DNA of 64,000 nt from Archegozetes longisetosus. Lineage: Eukaryota > Arthropoda > Arachnida > Sarcoptiformes > Trhypochthoniidae. Numbering within the stretch: position 1 is the stretch's first letter; each line of letters opens with the position of its first letter. The stretch is from the NCBI GenBank assembly GCA_018873245.2, contig JAEMBT020000006.1, positions 5,043,855 to 5,107,854 on the forward strand. The letters run 5' to 3'. Shown here in pieces: positions 40,052-51,211 of the stretch. Under the pieces are notes generated by a model. The model saw only the letters and a program-made list of their open reading frames with translations, searched no databases and had not been told where the DNA came from. A program made the position numbers and the translations under genes.

Positions 40052-40646
40052 TAGTGCTCCGCACGAGTCGAGTCGATTTGAGCAATTTATCAGATCGATT
40101 CAAACTTTCGAGTTCAAATCTCTGGAAGATTTTACTCGAACGCAATCGAGTCGAGTCCAACTCGAGTCCGGGTATGACTCGATTAGGTTTGAGGAATTTG
40201 ATTTCAACATTCTGGAACTTTTTAGAGCATTCTATAAATGTTTAGTGTATTCTATAAAGCTATACAATATTCTAGAGTTTACTAGAACACTCTAAAACCC
40301 ATGGAATATTACAGAACTTATTAGAGCATTATAGAAACCTGTGGAATATTTTGGAACTTTTCAAAGCATTCTACAATATTGTAACATATTCAGCAACTAT
40401 CTAGAAAGCATGCATTTTAGTATAAAAGGGACCACTCTACACATCCGTTCGATATTTGAGTTGAAAAACTTATGTAATCCATTATAATTAGTTGATTCGA
40501 GTCTTCGGGTAGGCTCGACGCCAGTCCAAATCAAATCGACTCGCGGTTTAAACAGGCTTGACTAGAAAAGAGACTCGACTCGATTTTTGCGAGTCGAATT
40601 CAAATTTGCTCCGACTCGACTCGAACTCGATTTGTGCGGAGCACTA
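40052..40646. mobile_element. Non-autonomous hAT-type element
   Basis: The ends are inverted copies starting TAGTGCTCCGCAC. They are flanked by TCTGAAAG on the left and TTTGAAAG on the right, an 8-bp duplication with one mismatch, as expected for hAT. The subterminal parts are dense in GAGTCGA motifs in both orientations. The interior (40200-40400) is a degenerate tandem of units like GGAATATT...AGAACTT...TAGAGCATTCTA with a period of about 37 bases. No transposase is encoded; the frames here are artefacts of the repeats. Confidence 0.8.
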
Positions 40647-41173
40647 TTTGAAAGCGGCACAATCAGATTCCTCAAACTCAAATACACGCGTTTCGATACC
40701 ATATTTTCGAATTCTGACATTTTTCGGAACATTTGACGCCCTCTAGCGCCTCAGTCATGGATTTCAGAGAAGTGCCCATAGACAAGATTGCTCTACTCGA
40801 TAAGTTCTATCAAATGGTATAGGTTTCATCAGGCTTTTGTCTCTCTGTGTTGAACAAGAGCTTCAGTAACGAGCGCTTCCATCACTGGTTTTATTACGTT
40901 TCGAATTTAGTATTCAAGAATTATATTAAACTTAATTTTTAATTTAACAATTAAGGACTTTTGAATAATTAAAAATTATAAGAATTTTTGAAAAGTTACA
41001 TTTTTACAGCGTTTGCGGCTTTAATCCAAATTTTCTTAGTTTTCTAAGTCATTTTCTTATTTAGTTCAAGATATAGATATAAATACTGTTGAAATTGAAT
41101 CGAGAAATTTTTCTTTTCAGAACAAAAGAGAATACTGAATAAAGTCATCATATAATCAGTATAGCCCGGAAAA

Positions 41174-44100
41174 ATGACAAGCAATCTAGATGGAATTAAT
41201 AATTTAACTGTCAATGTGCAAGCAGTGGCTGGTATAGGTCATGATGTTCACATTAACAAATTAAATGTTACTGGTATAGAAATCACTCAAATGATTCCAA
41301 TTGAACCTGCTAAATGCTTACCTGATCGATGGAATGTCCCACATAAAAAAGTAACTTTACTGGCCGAACTGAATTGCTGAAACAAGTTGAAGATCTATTT
41401 AGCCAAAAAGATGACCCTGTCATTTTAACAGCTTGTCATGGTTTAGGTGGGATTGGCAAGACACAACTAGCGTTAGAGTTTGTTTGGCAACATTACAACA
41501 ACTATAAAGGAGTTGCCTGGTTTGATGCCGAGAATGCACAAACATTACAACGTTCATATATTGAACTCGGGCGAAAGCTTAATATTATTAGTGAGGAGGA
41601 AAAAGATGATCAGAAATTGTGCTCCAGAGTCAAAGAATGGTTAGAAGATCGACCAAACGAGTGCAATCGAGAAGAATCGAGTGCTGGTTGGCTTCTGGTT
41701 TATGACAACGCACCTGATTATGAATCTATTAGAGAATTGATTCCAATAAAAAGAGGAAATATATTAGTTACCTCTCGGTATTCAGGATGGTGGCCAAGAG
41801 AAACAATTTTGGTTGATGTGTTCACAGTCGAAGAATCAAGAGCTTACATTCAGAAAATATTAGGAAGCAGATTTTCAGAAAGCGAAACAAAAAAATTATC
41901 TGAACTGGTAGGTCGATTACCCTTAGCTTTAGCTATAGCTTGTGCCTTTATTAAAATGAATAAGGCGATGACGATTTCAGACTATATAAATCTGTATGAA
42001 AAGGGAAAGTTGAGTTCTTATCCAGGAAGAAATCACTTCAGTCTGATGAGTTGTTGAAAAAATCACAAAAAGATAAGAAGTTTACATCTGTATACATTAC
42101 TTGGGATATTACAATGAATTTAATTGGTGAAGAATCTTTACTTGCATTAAATTTACTGAATGCTTGCGCCTGCTTAGCAAGTAATAAAATTCCTCATTTC
42201 TTGTTGGAAGCATATGCTGAAATTGTAGAAAACGATCCGAATAAGCCACCAGAGATTTTTGAAGAAGCACTTGGAATATTAGATAACTACTCAATGATCA
42301 CAATTGATAAAGATAACACATCAATCCATCGATTAGTTCAGGAGGTAATACGGCTCAAGTGGAAAGCTGAAGAAAAAGAGAATAATATAGTTAGACTTGT
42401 TAAGATAATTGAGGAAATTACTTTAAATGATCTTAAAACATTAAATTATTTCGAGAAAATTCGAAAATTATTGCAGCATTTAGAAGAATTACGGCTAGGT
42501 ATAGAAGGCTTACAAGAAAACCTATTGAAAGCATTTTTTAAGTGTGATAATGAAGGAAAAGAAAATTATGTAAATATTGTTATACAACTGCTATCAGAAT
42601 GGTATTTTGACTTAGGCTATGCGCGTAAAGCCCAAGAGATTAGCGAGCAGACATTGCAGATTCACGAAAGGCACTACGGTCCCGACCATCTACAAGTGGC
42701 CAAAACATTAACGAACCTTGGTATTGCCCATATTTATTTAGGAGACTACAAGAAAGCTCTCGAGATACACGAACGAGCGTTGCCGATCAAAGAAAAGCAC
42801 TACGGTCCCGACCATCCAGAAGTGGCCAAAACATTAACGAATCTTGGTATTGTCCATAGTTATTTAGGAGACTACAAGAAATCTCTCGACTTATACGAAC
42901 GAGCGTTGCCGATCAAAGAAAAGAACTACGGTCCCGACCATCCATCAGTGGCCGTAACATTAACGAACCTTGGTAGTGCCCATAGAAATTTAGGAGACTA
43001 CAAGAAAGCTCTCGAGGTACACGAACGGGCGTTGCTGATCGACGAAAAGCACTACGGTCCCGACCATCTAGAAGTGGCCATAACATTAACGAACCTTGGT
43101 GGTGCCCGTCAAAATTTAGGAGACAACACGAAAGCTCTCGAGATATACGAACGAGCGTTACCGATCATGGAAAAGCACTACGGTCCTGACCATCCATCAG
43201 TGGCCGTAACATTAACGAGCCTTGGTAGTGCCCATCAAAATTTAGGAGACTACAAGAAAGCTCTCGAGTTATACGAACGAGCGTTGCCGATCAACGAAAA
43301 GCACTACGGTCCCGACCATCCAGAAGTGGCCAAAACATTAACGTGTCTTGTTAGTGCCCATCGAAATTTAGGAGACTACAAGAAAGCTCTCGAGATACAC
43401 GAACGAGCGTTGCTGATCAACGAAAAGCACTACGGTCTCGACCATCCAGAAGTGGCCGTAACATTAACGAACCTTGGTAGTGCCCATCGAAATTTAGGAG
43501 ACTACAAGAAAGCTCTCGAAATATACGAACGAGCGTTGCTGATAAAAGAAAAGCACTACGGTCCCGTCCATCCATCAGTGGCCGTAACATTAACGAACCT
43601 TGGTAGTGCCCATCAAAATTTAGGAGACTACAAGAAAGCACTCGAGATACACGAACGAGCGTTGCTGATCGACGAAAAGCACTACGGTCCCGACCATCCA
43701 TCAGTGGCCGTAACATTAACAAATCTTGGTATTGCCCTTAGTTATTTAGGAAACTACAAGAAAGCTCTCGAGTTATATGAACGAGCGTTGCCGATCAAAG
43801 AAAAGAACTACGGTCCCGACCATCCAGAAGTGGCCATAACATTAACAAACCTTGGTAGTGCTCATCGAAATTTAGGAGACTACAAGAAAGCTCTCGAGAT
43901 ACACGAACGAGCGTTGCTGATCAACGAAAAGCACTACGGTCCCGACCATCCAGAAGTGGCCATAACATTAACGAACCTTGGTAGTGCCCATAGAAATTTA
44001 GGAGACTACAAGAAAGCTCTCGAGATATACGAACGAGCGTTGCTGATTGACGAAAAGCACTACGGTCCCGACCATCCAGAAGTGGCCGTAACATTAACGA

Positions 44101-44528
44101 ACCTTGGTAGTTCCCATCAAAATTTAGGAGACTACAAGAAAGCTCTCGAGATACACGAACGAGCGTTACCGATCATGGAAAAGCACTACGGTCCTGACCA
44201 TCCATCAGTCGCCGTAGCATTAACGAACCTTGGTAGTTCCCATCAAAATTTAGGAGACTACAAGAAAGCTCTCGAGATACACGAACGAGCGTTACCGATC
44301 ATGGAAAAGCACTACGGTCCTGACCATCCATCAGTCGCCGTAGCATTAACGAGCCTTGGTAGTGCCCATCAAAATTTAGGAGACTACAAGAAAGCTCTCG
44401 AGTTGTACGAACGAGCGTTGTTGATCAACGAAAAGCACTACGGTCCCGACCATCAAAATACAATTAAAATTTCTAAATTACTTGTTAAAGTTAGATCTTC
44501 AAGCAAAACCAGATGTTCAATATTTTAA
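41174..44528 (+). CDS. NB-ARC / kinesin-light-chain-type TPR protein, frameshifted
   Basis: An intronless gene for a STAND-class NTPase followed by TPR repeats. Proteins of this class act as ligand-sensing switches; the role here is unknown. Seen: a FTGRTELLKQ entry motif, P-loop GLGGIGKTQLALEF, Walker B-like LLVYDNA, sensor TSRYSGWW, and GRLPLALAIA. The C-terminal half has 14 full 42-residue TPRs (LGDYKKALEIHERAL, then KHYGPDHPEVA). Two frame changes split the frame: near 41353-41358 (ACTTTACTGG, where one more T restores FTGR), and near 42010-42035. Apart from these the frame runs open for 3.3 kb, so it is either recently broken or mis-sequenced. A TTTTCTTTTCAG string at about 41110 could be a 5' UTR acceptor. 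Similar intronless genes occur in bacteria and in some invertebrates; horizontal origin is inference. Confidence 0.85.
42650..44460 (+). repeat. 126-bp tandem repeat array encoding TPRs
   Basis: About 14 head-to-tail copies, each beginning near CACTACGGTCCCGACCATC. Many adjacent units differ at only a few bases; the two units around 44110-44360 are almost identical. The differences fall mainly in a few codons (IHE/LYE, PIK/LIN/LID, PEV/PSV). This indicates recent unit duplication and makes copy number prone to both biological change and assembly collapse. Confidence 0.95.
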
Positions 44529-44661
44529 TTATTTTCGATGTGTTAATAGATATAAAATATAAATCAACATTGTTTTAAAAATATATTATAATTTCTAATT
44601 TTATAAATAATATTAGTAAAGTTTTAACGCATGAAATAGCTGTTTTCAACGCTTTAACATA

Positions 44662-45036
44662 CGTAGGGACTTTAAAAAGTAAACCAGTTGATATAGAAGC
44701 GTTTCACTCTCAAATTGCATATGTGTTTATTTTTGATCAAAAGCATTAGCATAAATATTAGAAAAAAAAATTAGAAATTTATCACCACAAATTTTTGTTA
44801 TTTCTTCATAAATCCCTTTTATTTTTTGCTCAATTGTGGTAAAAATTTGATAAAAACGAGCTGGATCTATGCTGGACACTATTGTAACTGAAGTCATATC
44901 TTTCTAATGCAATGCAATAAGATAATAATTTTTTTTCTAATGCTTAGGCTAATGTATTTAATCAAAAATAAACACAAATATGATATGTAAGTGAAACGCT
45001 TCTATATGATATGGTTTACTTTTTGAAGGCCCTACG
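44662..45036. mobile_element. TA-flanked MITE, Tc1/mariner-like
   Basis: About 375 bp. The two arms (about 110 bases each) are inverted copies beginning CGTAGGGACTTTAAAAAG on the left and CGTAGGGCCTTCAAAAAG read from the right. Both ends are flanked by TA. There is no coding capacity. It lies just downstream of the NB-ARC/TPR gene. Confidence 0.75.
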
Positions 45037-45745
45037 TATCTACTTTACTAGTGAAGTAGTTTCTAAGAAGTTAATTCAAAATTCAGTAAGAAAGGTGGCT
45101 CTTCGTCTTCTATTCCTAGACCCTTAAAAGGGCCTCGAACCACATTACCTTCTCAGGTACTTCACTTTCGCTGTCTTTAGCGACTGCGTCCATGGCGTAT
45201 TGCAAGAGGAAGCATTGTATCTTCGTGATGTTATAACTTTTAAAATTCAGGAACATATTTTCAATCTTAAGGTACTGAATAAATAGTTTGATTGGCTGAA
45301 CTTTACGATCAAATACAGTAATGTCATATTTAACACAAGTGTGTCATATTTAAAACTAAATCGGAAATTTGTCAATAACTTTTTTGCTTTGACCGCTTTT
45401 ACTGAAGCAAAAACTAGTTAGAAAAAAAGCTATGATTAATGCAGTATATGAATTTTGGTCTTTTCACACTCTTAATCAATCGCATGCATTAACTTGTGAC
45501 AAACTTAAGAAATGCAATTTCGAATAAATCAAAAGATTATTAATAGTTATTTGAAAAATAAATCTCACTTATTTAAACACTATATTTTAAATTTTTATCT
45601 TAAAATACGAATCGATTTATGTTCGGACTAAGAAAGCTGACTCTTGCTTATCAGTCAATGCAGTTATAGTGCTTTTAAATCGAGTATTATAAATCTTGTC
45701 CATTTGCATTGCCTTTAATTAAGCAAATCATTAAAAATATTAATA
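45037..45745. other. Intergenic stretch, no gene
   Basis: About 700 bases between two elements. A GC-richer patch at 45090-45220 could be remnant coding or repeat DNA, but no frame is convincing. Confidence 0.4.
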
Positions 45746-46272
45746 TAAGGTTGGAGAGAAATGAATGTCGTTTTTTGGTACGTATATTAGAATGGTTCAA
45801 AAATACACTTAGGATTTGTTTACATATCTTTTGTTTTGTGAATAAATGCATCTAATATGAGTCTTTATTTCTATTAAATTATTATTTTAAAATTGTGATT
45901 TGATTTCGATTTGAACCATGTCTTTCGATGACAAAATATTAGACATTGTATGTTGAATCAGTTTAAGCGTGGTAATAATGCAACGGTTGCCACCAAGAAT
46001 ATCACCGATACATATGGTGATGTATTAAAGGTCCGCACGTGTCAACGTTGGTTTGACAGGTTTCGATCAGGCGGTTTTGACCTGGAGAATCGACCTGGTT
46101 CTGGTCAACCTCAAGAGTTGGATGATGACGAGTTGAAAGCTCTAATGGAGTCTGAGCCTCGCCAATCAATTCGGAACATGGGGCTGATATTAGACTTCGA
46201 TATTTATATCGTATTAATAAAGTTTATTTGAATTTTGTGATCAAATACGTCATTCATTTCTCTCCAACCTTA
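45746..46272 (+). mobile_element. Internally deleted mariner element
   Basis: 527 bp between TA dinucleotides. Perfect terminal inverted repeats of at least 22 bases begin TAAGGTTGGAGAGAAATGAA. A full mariner is about 1.3 kb; this copy keeps both ends and the 5' part of the transposase only. The perfect ends suggest it is young or was mobilised recently in trans. Confidence 0.9.
45950..46231 (+). pseudogene. Mariner transposase DNA-binding domain, truncated
   Basis: 93 residues carrying the mariner-type N-terminal helix-turn-helix: FKRGNNATVATKNI, then CQRWFDRFRSGGFDLENRPG and LDDDELKALMESEP. The frame then runs into unrelated terminal sequence and stops. The catalytic DDE/D domain is deleted. 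A conventional start may lie at 45918, where MSFDDKILDIV is followed by a stop, so a small 5' frame change is present. It could only bind DNA, if expressed at all. Confidence 0.8.
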
Positions 46273-47535
46273 TACAAATCTAATCTTTTATCCAGTTAGA
46301 AAATTGTTGCAATCATTTAGAGAAGTGATCAATAAAACTAGTGTTCGTTCAATAAGTACTGGCTTTGGGTTCTTCTAAATAGACAGGAACATCGATTGCT
46401 TGTTGTGATTTCTCTTGTATTTCATTTGTAATATTTTGTTTGAGGCAGTATATAAAGCACTTATTCCTCCACTTGTATATGCGATTGCGCCACTATTTTG
46501 ATTGGCTTCAAATTTTTTTAGACTTTATTCTTTTCAAAGCACTCGCTTTTAGCGACTTTACTTAATGGAGTACTTGGACTACAGATCTGAGACTGAGGAA
46601 TGTCTTCACTCGTTTATACTTTCCAGATGGCCACAGAATTGAAATTTGTTCTGCCGCATGACATCTCCACATATACTTTCAGTTCAATTTAATCAATATT
46701 TGAATTAATAACTTATTGAACTTAGTTTAGAAACAAATACAGATTTTGTTGATCTATTGTCGCAAATCAATCTACAATAAGAAATATTTTATTAGTTTGT
46801 ATTCTAAACATAAGCGTCATTTACCACAATATATCACTCATTTCATATTAAAGTCTGCGCTTAGACATGATTACGATACTATGACTAATGGTCACGATTT
46901 GCAACAATGTATGAGTGCAAAGTATTCATAATGTTCAAATAAACTGCATTAAAGTGGCTGCAGGTATTTGTCTATTCAAATGTTTGTCTTTGTTTTTGTT
47001 GAACTTTTAGAGCAAATCCTTTAAATATTCGGACGAAGCACTATTCAAATAAGCTTTAAAGGAGAAAAGTTAAAGTTTGTCAGAATTACCTGATCGTAGA
47101 GCGCCCTACGTAGGGTTGTGAAAAATGAAAGATTTTCGAAAATGTTTAAAAATAATTGTTTTAAAGCAATTTTCCCTGTTTTAAAATAGTTTAAAGTGTT
47201 CTATATTTTTAGAAAATCTTTTTATTTTGTTTTAAATTATATATGATTATTTTAATATAAGAAAAGTAAAGGATAAATTAAGATTTCAATTTTATTGATA
47301 GTGTAGCTTAAAAATTCTTATAGTTCATTGAAATTAAGGCTTAAAATCGCCAAAATCGGTACATAGATAAGATTTTAAAAAGCCGAAAATTCAATTAAAA
47401 CCCCATTAAACATCAATGACAAATGCTATTAATTGGGTATTTTTACCCAAAACTTCATTAATAACTTATGATAAATAACGAAATTCAAAATTTTTCGAAC
47501 AAATTTTAAAGTATTGTCATTAAAAATGTAAGATA
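46273..47535. other. Intergenic stretch with one possible coding relic
   Basis: On the minus strand near 46530-46360 two frames read SGAIAYTSGGISALYTASN and then IDVPVYLEEPKASTY, as if a decayed coding exon with one frame change. I cannot name its family. A palindromic CCCTACGTAGGG at 47102-47113 resembles the TIR tip of the MITE at 44662. Otherwise nothing is seen. Confidence 0.35.
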
Positions 47536-48847
47536 AGGTCTGAGCGGTTTAAATTTTAGGCAACTTTAAAAGCATATATTTCCCCAGGGAAAGGCTTAAT
47601 TAAATTCCCTTAAGCGCCAAATGAAAGAGAGTTTAAAATACTTATAAAATGATATTAAACACAATTATATCAAAACAACAACAAAAATGGCAATCGATAA
47701 ACAAAAAGTGTTCCGATTCGAAGTCGCACAATTCATGTCTGAACATAAGGAACTTTCAGACGCCGAAATCGTTAAACATTTTGTAAAAAAAGGAAAGTGT
47801 CGAAGTAGTATTTACAATATTATAAAAAATTTCAAACAGCGTTTGAGTGCTGACAGGAAAGAAGGTTCGGGTAAAAAACCAACAAAAACTGATAGTAAGA
47901 CTTTGGCAAAAGTTCGCCGATATATGACAGCAAAACCTGGTCGTGGTTACCGACAACTGGCAAAATACATGACTGTAAGTGACTGGAAGGCAAGATCACT
48001 CATTAAAGAAGCAGGATTGAAAGATTTCAAGCAGCAAAACGCTCCAAAATCACATGAAAATCAAGCAGTTCATCAAAAACAAAAATGTCTCCGACTTTAT
48101 CGTAACTTTTTAAGTAATAGGAAAGACTCAGTGTTTGTCATGGATGATGAGAGCTATTTTTCTTTTAATGGCATGTGTACATATTATTATGCAAAATCGA
48201 GAAAAACTGCACCGAAGAAGGTCAAGTATCGCCGTTTGAAGAAATTTCAACAGCGGTTGTTGGTATGGATTGCAATTAGTGAGTTCGGTATATCGCGCCC
48301 TTATTTTCAACGTTCTGGAGGGGCTATCAATGCCGAAACATACACTAAAGAATGTATTAAGAAGCGTTTAGTCCCATATTTACGGACTATACTTCGTGGT
48401 AAACCACATTTATTCTGGCCTGACTTGGCCACAGCACATTATGCATGCAAAACACAGGACAAGCTTCGTGAGTTAGGAGTTGACTTCGTACCGAAGCCGT
48501 TCAACCCACCCAACGTTCCTCAAATCCGTCCAATTGAGAGATTTTGGGCTCTCCTCAAAGCAAAAGTTTATCGGAACGGTTAGGAAGCAAAAAAATTTAA
48601 CACAATTACAACATAGGATACGAATAAAGTTGCGCGAATTTAGTTTAGACACTGTGCGCAACCTAATGAAGGGTACTCGTGGGAAAGTGCGCAAAGCGGG
48701 TCGCGAGGGTGCCGATGCGATCTTACCATAATTGTATTTTATTTTAGAATTAAAATACCTTTAAATTGATATATATATGTTTGTAGCATTTTCCAATTGA
48801 TAATTATTAAACATTAAAGTTGTCTAAAATTCAAACCGCTCAGACCT
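47536..48847 (+). mobile_element. Tc1/mariner-superfamily element, DD37E type
   Basis: 1,312 bp between TA dinucleotides. Inverted terminal repeats of about 35 bases begin AGGTCTGAGCGGTTT on both ends with few mismatches. It contains one transposase frame with a single late frameshift, so it is nearly intact. Confidence 0.9.
47687..48731 (+). pseudogene. Tc1/mariner DD37E transposase with a late frameshift
   Basis: Cut-and-paste transposase of about 345 residues once one base change is allowed. An N-terminal paired helix-turn-helix region (about 1-110) is followed by the DDE domain: FVMDDESYF for the first Asp, FWPDLATAHY for the second, and RPIERFWALLK for the third residue, a Glu. There are 37 residues between the second Asp and the Glu, the DD37E pattern, not DD34E of classic Tc1 or DD34D of mariner. 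The frame stops after AKVYRNG at 48583. Homology continues one frame over (VRKQKNL to GREGADAILP, ending 48731), so one extra base near 48577-48582 breaks the last 50 residues. All catalytic residues precede the break. Confidence 0.88.
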
Positions 48848-49210
48848 TATTTGAGTTTTTAATGTATAAAAGTAATTTAAAAATCAGCTTTATCCCGAAA
48901 TTGTTGACAAAGCTTTCAGAGAAATAACTAAAATTACATTATTTTCCCAGGAAAAAAATAAAATTCTGAAAAGAACTAATATCCCATTTTCGGTCAAAAC
49001 AGAACTTATAAGACAGAAAATTAGGTCTAATAGTGGCTCTTACTTCTTGAACTGTACTCATTTTCAAAAGCTATACTGACTACTTTAACAGGAAATAATA
49101 GGTTTTCCAAAGAAGTTGTCCGTACATGCATGGAAGATTCGCCCACACGCGACCTTGTTCACATAATCTAATATATGTATGTAAGAGGTCAAGTGGGATT
49201 TAATGACACA
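48848..49210. other. Spacer between two transposons
   Basis: No gene, no recognisable motif. Its last 8 bases are the left target duplication of the foldback element. Confidence 0.5.
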
Positions 49211-51211
49211 GGTTGAACTAGACTTTACGTGGCCAGAGATTTTCGACATAAGCTTTGTAAGCTTTGTAATAATCTATAACTCAAACTGAGTTCAAATATA
49301 TAAATTTTATCCACCGCAAATGACCAAAACATCGGTAAAAAAATTCCCGAAAAATCGACTAGACTTTACGTGGCCAGAGAATTCAAACATGAATTTTATA
49401 TACAAATAATCTATAACTCATACAGAGTTCAACTATGTAAATTTTATTCACCGCAAATGACCACATCAATAATAAAATTCCCGAAAATTCAACTAGACTT
49501 TACGTGGCCAGAGATTTTCGACATAAGCTTTCTATATAAAGAAACTACAACTCAAGCTGAGTTCAAATATACAAATTTCATTTGCCGCAAATGACTAGAA
49601 CATTGGTAAAAAAATTCCGAATAATCAAGTATATAGAAAATTACCGTAAAATGAATTTATGGAATCACGTTTCAACTCAAACCGATTGAAACGAATAGAA
49701 TTTCACTGTTCTGATAATATATTTTGATGAAATTTCAAAAAATATAATTATATCGAAAAAATGAGAGAACTAAGATCCTACGGGACCTTGGTCTAAAATA
49801 GTACCTCGTTACAAAAATATATTTTGAACAAGGTCTTGACAAGGACTAAAAGATTATTAAATAACGTAGTGTTACTGATGTAAAGTGCAAAACTAGATCC
49901 GTATAGTTTCACGATAACAAGATCCGGAATCCGTTTTCTTGCGGTAATGGCAGAATATGGCTTATAAATATAAACTAAGTTAAAGATCTTGGCAAATAAA
50001 TGTACTGTTAGGCCTAAATGTGTCATTGGAAGCGTCATAGGGGATGCACTGATTATCGCTCAGACGATACTCAGTTGGTTTAATAAGGCAAGCATTTCGG
50101 CTTAGTATGTTGAAAGCCGATTGGAAATTCTCCGTGTTAGGTCAAAGAAACCCAGCTAAAATAAGCCAGCGAAAATTACGTCTCAATAATAACAACTTTT
50201 ATAGTGTTTTTAGAAGGCTATTAATTATTTATTGCTTATAATATCAGTATTGATCTATATTAAGTGAGGAATTTCACATATGGCTACGTTATTTAATAAT
50301 CTTTAAGTCCTTGTCAAGACTTGTTCAAAATATATTTTTATAACGAGGTACTATTTTAGACCAAGGTCCCGTAGGATCTTAGTTCTCTCATTTTTTCGAT
50401 ATAATTATATTTTTTGAAATTTCATCAAAATATATTATCAGAACAGTGAAATTCTATTCGTTTCAATCGGTTTGAGTTGAAACGTGATTCCATAAATTCA
50501 TTTTACGGTAATTTTCTATATACTTGATTATTCGGAATTTTTTTACCAATGTTCTAGTCATTTGCGGCAAATGAAATTTGTATATTTGAACTCAGCTTGA
50601 GTTGTAGTTTCTTTATATAGAAAGCTTATGTCGAAAATCTCTGGCCACGTAAAGACTAGTCGATTTTTCGGGAATTTTTTTACCGATGTTCTGGTCATTT
50701 GCGGTGAATAAAACTTATACGTCTGAAATCAGCCTAAGCTATAGTCTATTTATATACAAAGTTCATGTCGAAAATCTCTGGCCACGTTGTCTTGCCGATT
50801 TTTTCGGAAATATTTTTACCAATGTTCTGGTCATTTGCGGTGAATAAATTTTATATATCTGAACCCAGCTTGAGTTGTAGTTTATTTATATATAAAGCTC
50901 ATGTTGAAAATCTGTGGCCACGTAAAGTCTAGTCGATTTTTCGGGAATACTTTTACCGATTTTCTGGTCATTTGCGGTGAATAAAATTTATATATTCAAA
51001 ACCAGTCTGAGCTATAGATCATCGGTACACAAAATTTATCTCTAAATTCTCTGGCCACGTAGTCTAGTCGATTTTTCGGGAATTTTTTTACCGATGTTCT
51101 GGTCATTTGCGGTGAATAAAACTTATATATCTGAAATCAGCTTAAGCTATAGATTATTTATATACAAAGTTTATGTCGAAAATCTCTGGCCACGTAAAGT
51201 CTAGTTCAACC
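49211..51211. mobile_element. Foldback-type element with tandem subrepeats in both arms
   Basis: 2,001 bp flanked by a perfect 8-bp duplication ATGACACA (49203-49210 and 51212-51219). The ends are inverted copies beginning GGTTGAACTAGACTTTACG. The left arm (49211 to about 49868) holds 3, and the right arm (about 50285-51211) 5, tandem units of about 137 bases. Each unit contains GGCCACGTAAAGTCTAG and TCATTTGCGG blocks. The inner parts of the arms are long single-copy inverted repeats. The central loop (about 49869-50284) has no transposase; the ORF at 49793-50038 spans the arm/loop border and is not protein-like. Unequal unit number in the arms is typical of foldback elements. The superfamily is unassigned; an 8-bp duplication is compatible with hAT-like or P-like integration. 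Confidence 0.9.

Noticed and set aside
43417-43722. 101-codon minus-strand frame in the TPR array
   Set aside because: A repeat shadow: it is itself a 42-residue repeat produced by the antisense of the TPR units.
42650-44460. Regularly spaced direct repeats resembling a CRISPR array
   Set aside because: The whole unit is conserved and in frame, encoding TPRs; there are no unique spacers.
49793-50038. 81-codon minus-strand frame in the foldback element
   Set aside because: It straddles the arm/loop border, lacks any transposase motif, and its arm part is duplicated in the opposite orientation.
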